Below are positions 1 to 5,893 of a stretch of 5,893 bases of DNA, piece after piece. Position 1 is the first letter of the stretch; every line of letters starts with the position of its first letter. Position numbers and translations under genes: made by a program. The stretch covers positions 1 to 5,893 of the forward strand of contig DATAPD010000019.1 of NCBI GenBank assembly GCA_036265385.1, read 5' to 3'. Origin of the DNA: DATAPD01 sp036265385. GTDB lineage: Bacteria > Acidobacteriota > Terriglobia > Terriglobales > Acidobacteriaceae. A model generated the notes under the pieces. The model ran no database searches and was not told where the DNA came from. It saw only the letters and a program-made list of their open reading frames with translations.

Positions 1-1
1 A

Positions 2-211
2 GAGGTTGAGAAGGCGCAGGCGCTGGGGCTGAAAGCGAAGATGCCGGTACTGGAACGACGTCAGCGCTCGGAGGTAGCGACGGCGAGCCGAGAGGCGTTG
101 TTGGCGCAACTCGATACGCTTTCACCAGACGACGTGCAATCCCTGCTCAAACGCGTCCTCGATGCCAAGCTTGCGACAGCGAATGTAGCTGAAGATCCTG
201 AACTATCATGA
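2..211 (+). CDS. C-terminal end of an upstream protein, probably NRPS or PKS-like (partial)
   Basis: Frame 2 is open from the window edge to a TGA at 209-211, giving 69 residues; the start lies outside the window. No catalytic motif is present, so the assignment rests on the tail and the context. The last part reads LLAQLDTLSPDDVQSLLKRV, a helix with the pattern S-x-[DE]-[DE]-x-x-x-L-L that is common after the last carrier domain of NRPS and PKS proteins. The A-PCP protein just downstream ends in a similar way (MSDEEAERLL). The preceding stretch is rich in Lys, Arg, Ala and Glu and looks like a charged linker. The stop lies 28 bases before the next ATG on the same strand, so the gene probably shares its operon. 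Codon use changes sharply inside this short piece: 25 of the first 35 codons end in G, against 6 of the last 34. A coding frame is fairly sure; membership in an NRPS or PKS is likely but unproven. Confidence 0.65.
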   Translation, partial: EVEKAQALGLKAKMPVLERRQRSEVATASREALLAQLDTLSPDDVQSLLKRVLDAKLATANVAEDPELS

Positions 212-229
212 ACTGGGGCAGCACGATAG
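203..229. repeat. Imperfect inverted repeat across the first gene junction
   Basis: CTATCATG at 203-210 pairs with CACGATAG at 222-229 in 7 of 8 positions, with an 11-base loop. It overlaps the stop codon of the upstream gene and ends just before the purine-rich ribosome-binding stretch of the A-PCP gene. There is no T-run after it, so it is not a convincing intrinsic terminator. It could form a weak mRNA hairpin near the start of the next gene, or be chance. Confidence 0.3.
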
Positions 230-236
230 GTAGAGG
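226..236 (+). promoter_or_regulatory. Probable ribosome-binding region for the A-PCP gene
   Basis: The stretch ATAGGTAGAGG holds two short purine motifs. AGAGG at 232-236 is only 3 bases from the ATG at 240, which is tight. AGG at 228-230 is 9 bases away, which is a normal distance. Either can support the start at 240, and that start leaves the usual short lead before the first A-domain motif. Confidence 0.45.
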
Positions 237-239
237 TTT

Positions 240-2081
240 ATGTCTTTAAAAGACCTGTGCGTACAAGACTTGGTGCAACAGCAGGCAAGTGAAACGCCTG
301 CCGCCGTCGCCGTTGTGTCGGGGTGTAGTCAACTCACGTACCGACAGTTGAATGACCGAGCCGACGCAGTGGCGCAACGCTTGCGCTTGATGGGTGTCGG
401 ACCCGAAGTTCCGGTCGCGCTCTGTGTTGGACGTTCCTTGGAATTACCTGTTGCTGCGCTTGCGATTCTCAAAGCCGGTGGAGCATACGTAGCTCTTGAT
501 CCTGCCGACCCCCTTCAACGTCTCGCGACACTTCTCGAAGGCTCAGGCGCATCCGTGATTGTGACCCAAGCGGATGTGGCAGCGAAGCTCCCACGCGGTA
601 AATGGCAGCAGCTTATCGTCGACGCAAACGGAGCTGAAGTCGGCCCCGCGAAAACGACTGATGCACGGACCACGGGTGTTACACCTGGATTAAACAACAT
701 TGCGTATGTGATCTTCACATCCGGTTCGACGGGCAAGCCGAAAGGCGTCCAGGTCACGCATGCCAATCTTCTCAATCTGGTGAAATGGCATTGCCGCGCT
801 TTCAATGTCACGTCAAGCGATCAAGCGACTCTGCAGGCAAGCCCTGGCTTTGATGCTGCCGTCTGGGAACTCTGGCCGTATTTAGTCTCAGGAGCAACGG
901 TGCACGTGGTTCCGGATGGCATGCGTGCGGAGCCTAAAACCTTGCAAGAGTGGATCATCCGGAATGGCATCACCATCGGGTTCTTTCCCACTCAGTTGGC
1001 TGAATGTTTGATGGGCCAATCGTGGCGAGTGGAAAGCGCATTTCGAACGTTGCTCACGGGTGCGGACGCTTTGCGGCGACGCCCCTCGCGGGAGCTGCCG
1101 TTTGCGGTTGTGAACAATTACGGGCCAACGGAATGCACGGTAGTCGCGACTTCTGGTGTTGTTGAGCCGGCAGAGGCGTGCGCAGAAATTCCATCGATCG
1201 GGCGCGCGATTGACAACGTCTGCGTTTACATCGTGGATGAAAAACTCCAGCGCGTCCCAGATGGAGAACCCGGAGAGATCTTGATCGGTGGCGAAGGCGT
1301 CGCTCGCGGTTACCTCAACGCTCCGGCGCTCACTGCAGAGAAGTTCATTCGCGATCCGTTCAGCACAAAGAAAGGTGCTCGCCTCTATCGTACGGGCGAT
1401 CTCGGACGAATTCTTCCCGACGGGCAAGTAGCGTTCATGGGGCGCATTGATGATCAGATCAAAGTGATGGGACATCGCATCGAGCCTCAGGAAGTGATGC
1501 GCACTCTTGATCGACATCCCGATGTAGCCGGAAGTTACGTCTGCGGATATGCCGATCCGTCAGGCGCGCAACGTCTCGTCGCTTACATAGTGTCGGCGAA
1601 GAGTACGCCGCCGAAACCGAGGGAGCTGCGGGATTTCATGGGGAGCATGCTTCCCGCGCACATGGTTCCTTCCGCTTTCGTGCCGTTGTCGCAGCTTCCA
1701 ACGTCCACGCATGGAAAACTTGATCGCTCCTCGCTTCCGTTGCCGACGCAAGAAAACATGTTGCGAGAAGATTTTGATGAGGCCCCGCTCTCGCCTCTCG
1801 AAGAGCGCCTGACGAGTCTCGTCTCGGGGCTTCTCGGGGGCACTCAAGTCGGTGCTCACGATAATTTCTTCACCTTAGGCGGACACTCTCTCTTGGGCGC
1901 GCAGTTGATCGCCCGTATCCGCGAGAGTTTTGGCGTAGAAATTTCCCTGCGCACCTTGTTTGAGGAGCCGACTGTCCACGGCATGGCCGCGGAAATCGAG
2001 AAACTGATTCAGGCGAGAATCGCTGCAATGAGCGACGAAGAAGCGGAGCGCCTGCTCGCGTCTTCCAATGATGGGGACTAA
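240..2081 (+). CDS. Free-standing NRPS adenylation-carrier (A-PCP) didomain, predicted leucine-activating
   Basis: This 613-residue protein activates an amino acid with ATP and loads it as a thioester on its own carrier domain. The A domain spans about 1-500. Visible cores are A3 TSGSTGKPKG (160-169), A4 GFDAAVWELW (203-212), A5 NNYGPTE (292-298), A6 GEILIGGEGVARGY (345-358), A7 YRTGDL (383-388), A8 GRIDDQIKVMGHRIE (401-415) and the A10 lysine in HGKLDR (K493). The PCP spans about 515-595, with the phosphopantetheine serine S550 in LGGHSL. Mapping the GrsA pocket by eye gives D205, A206, W209, F248, L272, G274, N293, V301, V302 and K493, which is the known leucine code DAWFLGNVVK. There is no C, epimerase or thioesterase domain, so the amino acid must be handed on in trans. 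The P450 gene starts 2 bases after the stop, an arrangement typical of pairs that oxidise a carrier-bound amino acid (NovH/NovI, NikP1/NikQ). The domain call is very sure, and leucine as substrate is fairly sure. Confidence 0.95.
   Translation: MSLKDLCVQDLVQQQASETPAAVAVVSGCSQLTYRQLNDRADAVAQRLRLMGVGPEVPVALCVGRSLELPVAALAILKAGGAYVALDPADPLQRLATLLEGSGASVIVTQADVAAKLPRGKWQQLIVDANGAEVGPAKTTDARTTGVTPGLNNIAYVIFTSGSTGKPKGVQVTHANLLNLVKWHCRAFNVTSSDQATLQASPGFDAAVWELWPYLVSGATVHVVPDGMRAEPKTLQEWIIRNGITIGFFPTQLAECLMGQSWRVESAFRTLLTGADALRRRPSRELPFAVVNNYGPTECTVVATSGVVEPAEACAEIPSIGRAIDNVCVYIVDEKLQRVPDGEPGEILIGGEGVARGYLNAPALTAEKFIRDPFSTKKGARLYRTGDLGRILPDGQVAFMGRIDDQIKVMGHRIEPQEVMRTLDRHPDVAGSYVCGYADPSGAQRLVAYIVSAKSTPPKPRELRDFMGSMLPAHMVPSAFVPLSQLPTSTHGKLDRSSLPLPTQENMLREDFDEAPLSPLEERLTSLVSGLLGGTQVGAHDNFFTLGGHSLLGAQLIARIRESFGVEISLRTLFEEPTVHGMAAEIEKLIQARIAAMSDEEAERLLASSNDGD
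2073..2077 (+). promoter_or_regulatory. Ribosome-binding site for the P450 gene
   Basis: GGGGA lies in the last codons of the A-PCP gene, 6 bases before the ATG at 2084. This supports that start and implies coupled translation across the 2-base gap between the genes. Confidence 0.55.
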
Positions 2082-2083
2082 TT

Positions 2084-3382
2084 ATGTCGGCGAGCATTTC
2101 TCCGGACATCGCCTCGCGGAAGATGGATAAGGCGCTAAGCCTCTATCATCTCCTTGATCCTGACGTACTCGCGAATCCCTATCCGCTTTATCACCGGTTG
2201 CGCACCGAAGCTCCAGTTCATTGGGACCCATTTCTGCATGCCTGGGTCGTCACTCGCTATGCAGATGTAGTTCACGTTCTCCATCACTTCTCTGCGAATC
2301 GCACTCCCAATCCCGAGCAGTTGAGCGCGATGGGACTTGCCGCGCTGAATCCAATTGCCCAGGTAATGGTCCGGCAGATGTTGTTTCTTGATCCCCCAGA
2401 TCACACGCGATTACGTGGCCTGGCTTCCGCAGCCTTCACCGTGCGAAGAGTGGAGCGCTTGCGCTCGCACATCCAGGAAATTATGGATGGCCTACTCGAC
2501 CGGGTAATTGCGAAGGGGAGAATGGATTTGATCGCGGATTTCGCCAGTCCGGCTCCCGCGATCGTTACGGCGGAATTGCTGGGCGTGCCTGTCGCTGATC
2601 ACGATCAACTGAAGAATTGGTCCGCGGATTTCGCTGAGATGCTGGGGAATTTCCAGCATAATCCCGATCGCTTCCCGAGAATCCTGCGAAGCGTGCAAGA
2701 CATGTCCTCATACTTCCGATCGGCAATGGAGGAGCAACGACTCCATCCTCGTGATGGACTAGTGAGCGCGATGATGGCCGCTAATGTCGACGGCGCCAAA
2801 TTGACTGAAGATGAAATCATCGCGAATCTGATCGTCACAATGGTGGGTGGGCAGGAGACGACGACGAATCTGATCGGCAACGGAACTCTTAGTTTGCTTC
2901 GGAACCCAGACACCCTGGTACGGCTGCGCTCGAATCCTGCACTTATGCCTTCCGCGGTTGAGGAGTTGCTTCGTTACGAGAGCCCGAGCCAGCACACCGC
3001 GCGACTCGCGCCAGAGGAAGTGACACTTGGCGACAAGAAAATCCAAAAGCGCCAAGCCGTGATCGCAGTGATGGGCGCTGCAAATCGCGATCCCGAACGC
3101 TTTCCGGAACCGGATCGATTGGATATCGAGCGTCCAGATAATCGGCACGTCGCCTTTGGATGGGCAGCGCATTTTTGTTTTGGAGCTCCGCTGGCGCGTT
3201 TAGAAGGACAGATCGCGTTCACGACACTTTTGCGGCGACTTCCTGGTCTTGCATTGGATACAACAGCGCCACTTGAGTGGCGGCACAATTTAGGATTACG
3301 CGGCTTGAATGCTTTGCCACTTCGGTTTGGAAACGACACGCAACACGCGAACAATAACCCAGCTCTCGACACGCAAGCCTGA
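2084..3382 (+). CDS. Cytochrome P450, probable hydroxylase of a PCP-bound amino acid
   Basis: This 432-residue soluble bacterial class I P450 has no membrane anchor and should draw electrons from ferredoxin partners not encoded here. Visible family motifs are the C-helix DPPDHTRLR (103-111), the I-helix oxygen-activation motif GGQETTT (255-261), the ExxR pair E294 and R297 in EELLR, and the haem loop FGWAAHFCFG (358-367) with thiolate ligand C365. The second glycine of the consensus FGxGxHxCxG is alanine (A361); C365, H363 and the other glycines are intact, so the enzyme should be active. Length is normal, but about 17 residues (416-432) follow the usual LPLRF-type end and look like a linker. 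Lying directly after an A-PCP didomain, it most likely hydroxylates the carrier-bound amino acid, probably at the beta carbon, as NovI, SimI and NikQ do. Oxidation of the growing or finished peptide is possible instead. The family is near certain; the substrate is inferred. Its stop abuts the next gene's ATG in the same frame. Confidence 0.96.
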   Translation: MSASISPDIASRKMDKALSLYHLLDPDVLANPYPLYHRLRTEAPVHWDPFLHAWVVTRYADVVHVLHHFSANRTPNPEQLSAMGLAALNPIAQVMVRQMLFLDPPDHTRLRGLASAAFTVRRVERLRSHIQEIMDGLLDRVIAKGRMDLIADFASPAPAIVTAELLGVPVADHDQLKNWSADFAEMLGNFQHNPDRFPRILRSVQDMSSYFRSAMEEQRLHPRDGLVSAMMAANVDGAKLTEDEIIANLIVTMVGGQETTTNLIGNGTLSLLRNPDTLVRLRSNPALMPSAVEELLRYESPSQHTARLAPEEVTLGDKKIQKRQAVIAVMGAANRDPERFPEPDRLDIERPDNRHVAFGWAAHFCFGAPLARLEGQIAFTTLLRRLPGLALDTTAPLEWRHNLGLRGLNALPLRFGNDTQHANNNPALDTQA

Positions 3383-3385
3383 ATG
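3380..3385 (+). other. In-frame stop-start junction TGA-ATG between the P450 and NRPS genes
   Basis: The P450 stop TGA (3380-3382) is followed with no gap by the NRPS ATG (3383-3385), and both genes use the same reading frame. No purine-rich ribosome-binding site is visible in the 20 bases upstream, so the NRPS is probably translated by ribosomes that finish the P450 and restart. Loss or readthrough of this one codon would give a single P450-C-A protein. Confidence 0.85.
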
Positions 3386-5893
3386 TCTTCTTCGTCCGAT
3401 GCACGTCGCAATCTGCTGGAGAAAAGTCTTCGGGGACAGTTCTCTTTAAAATCGGCTCAGCCTGCAATACCGCGCAGAGATCCGCGCGAGCCGATACCAC
3501 TTTCTTATTCGCAAGAACAAGTCTGGATGCATGCCCAGCTTGTCCCCGAGATTCCTCTTTATAACGAACCGGTAACAATTCATTACTCGGGCGAACTGGA
3601 TGTCGCGGCGCTGGAAGCGAGTTTCAATGAAATCCTGCGGCGACACGAAGCATGGAGGACGTGTTTCAAAATTGTCGATGGCAAACCGGTGCAGGATGTG
3701 AAGTCTGAGTTTTCGGTTTCCATTCCTGTCGTCGATCTCAGGCCGATTCCAGAAGACCAGCGCGATTCCGCCGCGACAAGCATCGCAACGTTGGAAGCCG
3801 CAACGCCACTGGATCTGGCGCAGGCCCCGCTTTTTCGCGCAAGGTTGATCCGTTTAGCGGAGCGCGAGTACCGCCTCTACCTGGTCTTGAGCCACATCAT
3901 TTTTGATGGAGTCGCGATCTATCGCGTCTTTCTCCCAGAACTCGCTGCACTGTATCGGGCACGAGCAGAAAATCGTCCTTCGCCTCTGAAGGAACTCGAA
4001 ATTCAATATCCGGACTACAGTTCCTGGCAGCGGAAGACACTCACCTCGGAAACGCTTTCCAAACACACAGAATATTGGCGTCAGCAACTTGGGGGTGATC
4101 TCCCGATTCTGAATCTGCCGACGGATCGTTCGCGACCGTCAGTTCAGACATTTCGCGGGAGCATGTATCCGTTTGTATTGAACTCCACACTCACCGATGC
4201 TGTTCGCTCGCTCGCTCGGCAGGAAGGCGTTTCTCTTTTCCAGACGTTGCTCGCAGGCTTCGCCGCTCTTCTCGTCAGATATTGTGATCAGGACGATTTA
4301 CCAATCGGGAGTGTTACTGCTGGTCGAGATCGGCCGGAAATAGAGGCGCTTCTCGGATATTTCTTGAACACCGTTGTTTTACGAGTCGATGCGTCTGGCG
4401 ATCCATCCTTCCGCGAGTTGCTTCGGCGCGTGCGCAATGTCACGCTCGAAACCCTAGACCACGACAGCGTTCCATTCACGCAATTGCTTCACGAGCTGAA
4501 TGCTTCGCGGGATCTTAGCCGGAATCCTTTGTTTCAGGTGATGTTCTCACTCGAACCGGCTCTGCCGGAAGTTGATTCCGCGTGGCGCCTGACACAAATG
4601 GATGTCGACACAGGCGCGAGCAAATACGACTTATATCTCGAACTCGATGAACGTCGTAGCAATGTTCTTGCACGTTTCCACTTCAGCACCGACCTTTTTG
4701 ATCACGCGACAATCATCCGTATGTCGGAACACTGGATGAGCCTGCTCGCGGGCGCGTCTATCAACCCGAGCGCGCGCGTCTCAGAATTGTCCCTGCTATC
4801 GAACGAAGAACGAAATCAGGTGGTCGCAGACTGGAACAAGACGTCCGTTGCTTTTCCAGCCCACTCGACCATCCATGAAGTATTCGACGCGCAATGCGAG
4901 CGGACGCCGGATAGCATCGCGATCATCGAAAAAAATAAGCACGTCAGCTTTGGCCAATTGCAGGAACGCAGCAATCGTCTGGCACGTCATCTTCAACAAC
5001 TCGGAGCAGGTCCTGGTTCAAGAGTGGCCTTGTGCGTCGAAAGATCCATCGACATGTTTGTTGGACTGATGGGCATTTTGAAAAGCGGTGCTGCCTACGT
5101 GCCACTCGATCCAGCGTATCCGTCGAACCGACTTCGTCTGATGCTGGACGATTCAGATCCAGTTGTGGTGCTCGGCACGCGAAAATTGTTGAAAAGTCTC
5201 CCTGCACATCGTGCTCAAGTGGCTCTGGATGACGAGTGGCCGGAAATTGCGCCCGAGAGAGGCGAAGCTTTACAGACGCTGGTTCATTCCGATGATCCGG
5301 CCTATGTTCTGTACACGTCGGGATCGAGTGGGAAGCCGAAGGGAGTGGAAGGGACACACGCTGGAGCGCTGAACCGGATGCAGTGGATGTGGGAGCGGTA
5401 TCCGTTTGCCGCTGGAGAGGTGTGTTGCCAGAAGACGAATCTTGGATTTGTCGATTCGGTGTGGGAGATCTTTGGGCCGCTGTTAGCAGGCGTGCCGAGC
5501 GTGATCGTGCCGCAGGAAACGCTGCTTGATCCGGAAGAGCTGATTACGTATCTGGCGCAGTATCACGTGACGCGGCTGGTGCTGGTGCCAACGCTGTTGC
5601 GAGCCTTGCTTGATCACGCGCCGAACCTGGGCGAGCGATTGCCGGAGTTGAAGCTGTGGACTTGCAGTGGCGAAGCGTTGCCGTGGGAGTTGGCAGCACG
5701 GTTTCAGAAGGCATGTCCCGAGGCGACGCTGCTGAACATTTACGGATCATCGGAAGTAGCGGCGGACGTGACCTGGCACGAGGTACGGGAGCGCGCGGAA
5801 GGGAAGTTGGGAACGGTGCCGATCGGAAAACCGATCTCAAACACGCAGGTGTATGTGCTGGATCGGAAGATGAATCCAGTGCCGGTGGGAGTG
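3383..5893 (+). CDS. NRPS with C domain and beta-amino-acid-type A domain (3'-truncated by the window)
   Basis: The frame is open from the ATG at 3383 to the window edge (837 codons, no stop). It is a peptide synthetase elongation module. The C domain spans about 37-470: C1 SYSQEQVW (41-48), C2 RRHEAWRTCF (86-95), C3 SHIIFDG (170-176), C4 YPDYSSWQR (209-217), C5 GYFLNTVVLR (325-334) and C7 RDLSRNPLFQVMF (376-388). C3 keeps the catalytic second histidine (H171), but the first is serine. The A domain starts near 490: A2 ILKSGAAYVPLDP (565-577), A3 TSGSSGKPKG (645-654), A4 GFVDSVWEIF (688-697), A5 NIYGSSE (785-791). Pocket residues are V690, D691, W694, V733, T760, S762, I786, A794 and D795. Asp235, which normally holds the alpha-amino group, is replaced by Val with Asp shifted to 236, as in the beta-alanine code VDWVISLADK (8 of 10 positions if the unseen Lys517 is present). 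The carrier domain and anything further lie outside the window. The start is fixed by the preceding stop; the first 36 residues form a charged lead typical of proteins opening with a C domain. Confidence 0.95.
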   Translation, partial: MSSSSDARRNLLEKSLRGQFSLKSAQPAIPRRDPREPIPLSYSQEQVWMHAQLVPEIPLYNEPVTIHYSGELDVAALEASFNEILRRHEAWRTCFKIVDGKPVQDVKSEFSVSIPVVDLRPIPEDQRDSAATSIATLEAATPLDLAQAPLFRARLIRLAEREYRLYLVLSHIIFDGVAIYRVFLPELAALYRARAENRPSPLKELEIQYPDYSSWQRKTLTSETLSKHTEYWRQQLGGDLPILNLPTDRSRPSVQTFRGSMYPFVLNSTLTDAVRSLARQEGVSLFQTLLAGFAALLVRYCDQDDLPIGSVTAGRDRPEIEALLGYFLNTVVLRVDASGDPSFRELLRRVRNVTLETLDHDSVPFTQLLHELNASRDLSRNPLFQVMFSLEPALPEVDSAWRLTQMDVDTGASKYDLYLELDERRSNVLARFHFSTDLFDHATIIRMSEHWMSLLAGASINPSARVSELSLLSNEERNQVVADWNKTSVAFPAHSTIHEVFDAQCERTPDSIAIIEKNKHVSFGQLQERSNRLARHLQQLGAGPGSRVALCVERSIDMFVGLMGILKSGAAYVPLDPAYPSNRLRLMLDDSDPVVVLGTRKLLKSLPAHRAQVALDDEWPEIAPERGEALQTLVHSDDPAYVLYTSGSSGKPKGVEGTHAGALNRMQWMWERYPFAAGEVCCQKTNLGFVDSVWEIFGPLLAGVPSVIVPQETLLDPEELITYLAQYHVTRLVLVPTLLRALLDHAPNLGERLPELKLWTCSGEALPWELAARFQKACPEATLLNIYGSSEVAADVTWHEVRERAEGKLGTVPIGKPISNTQVYVLDRKMNPVPVGV
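5303..5893 (+). other. Segment of shifted codon usage inside the A domain
   Basis: Counted by hand, 112 of 197 codons (57%) from residue 641 to the window edge end in G, against 43 of 160 (27%) in residues 481-640 of the same A domain. The shift falls just before the A3 core and covers all the substrate pocket residues. Codons such as GTG, CTG, CCG and ACG replace the GTC, CTC, CTT and CCA seen before. The segment end is unknown because the gene leaves the window. Confidence 0.7.

Noticed and set aside
203..240. Intrinsic terminator between the first two genes
   Set aside because: The stem is short with a mismatch and is not followed by a run of T.
888..1517. Long antisense open frame of 209 codons within the A-PCP gene
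   Set aside because: It lies opposite highly conserved A-domain motifs on the + strand. Its translation is rich in Arg, His and Ser with no recognisable domain, as expected from the reverse complement of a coding sequence.
2759..3411. Overlapping antisense open frames opposite the P450
   Set aside because: The P450 frame explains this DNA fully, including the ExxR and haem motifs. The antisense products show no domain or ribosome-binding site.
4848..5232. Two short + strand frames inside the NRPS gene
   Set aside because: They are out of frame with an uninterrupted A-domain reading frame whose motifs run through this stretch.
5444..5475. Loss of Asp235 as a sign of a dead A domain
   Set aside because: Every other A-domain core seen is intact and the Val-Asp arrangement matches the active beta-alanine class, so altered specificity is the better explanation.
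4944..5840. Antisense open frames opposite the NRPS A domain
   Set aside because: They are shadows of the + strand A domain; the translations are low in hydrophobic core pattern and carry no known motif.
1..5893. MbtH-like gene, transporter, regulator, mobile element, CRISPR array or tRNA
   Set aside because: None was found. Non-coding space totals about 30 bases, and no repeat array or transposase motif appears on either strand.

Overview
This window is an internal slice of a nonribosomal peptide synthetase (NRPS) biosynthetic cluster. All real genes are on the + strand and packed as one operon with gaps of 28, 2 and 0 bases. No promoter, terminator, RNA gene, mobile element or CRISPR array is visible. 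By eye the GC content is in the mid-50s percent, clearly below typical Streptomyces. Together with the mixed codon use, this suggests a non-actinobacterial soil bacterium, perhaps an acidobacterium. That placement is a weak inference, because no taxonomic marker is present.

Layout: (1) 2-211 is the last 69 codons of an upstream protein whose end resembles the tail that follows a carrier domain in NRPS/PKS proteins. (2) 240-2081 is a free-standing adenylation-carrier (A-PCP) didomain of 613 aa. It has no condensation or thioesterase domain, and its ten-residue specificity code reads D-A-W-F-L-G-N-V-V-K, a known leucine code. (3) 2084-3382 is a 432-aa bacterial cytochrome P450. (4) 3383-5893 is the first 837 codons of an NRPS that continues beyond the window. 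It holds a complete condensation (C) domain and most of an A domain whose code reads V-D-W-V-T-S-I-A-D, close to the beta-alanine code and lacking the usual Asp235.

Working model: the didomain activates leucine and holds it as a thioester. The P450 then hydroxylates the tethered amino acid, probably at the beta carbon, as in the NovH/NovI, SimH/SimI and NikP1/NikQ pairs. The tailored residue is passed in trans, possibly to the C domain opening the 3383 gene, which would join it to beta-alanine or a similar beta-amino acid. The domain calls are firm. The substrate, the position of hydroxylation and the donor-acceptor order are inferences.

Two structural oddities stand out. The P450 stop codon TGA is followed directly and in the same frame by the ATG of the NRPS, so one stop codon separates two proteins that would otherwise be a P450-C-A fusion. 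Codon usage also changes abruptly inside genes: G-ending codons rise from about 27% to about 57% within the final A domain (near 5303), and fall from about 71% to about 18% inside the upstream tail (near 106). This hints at recombination or conversion of module segments.
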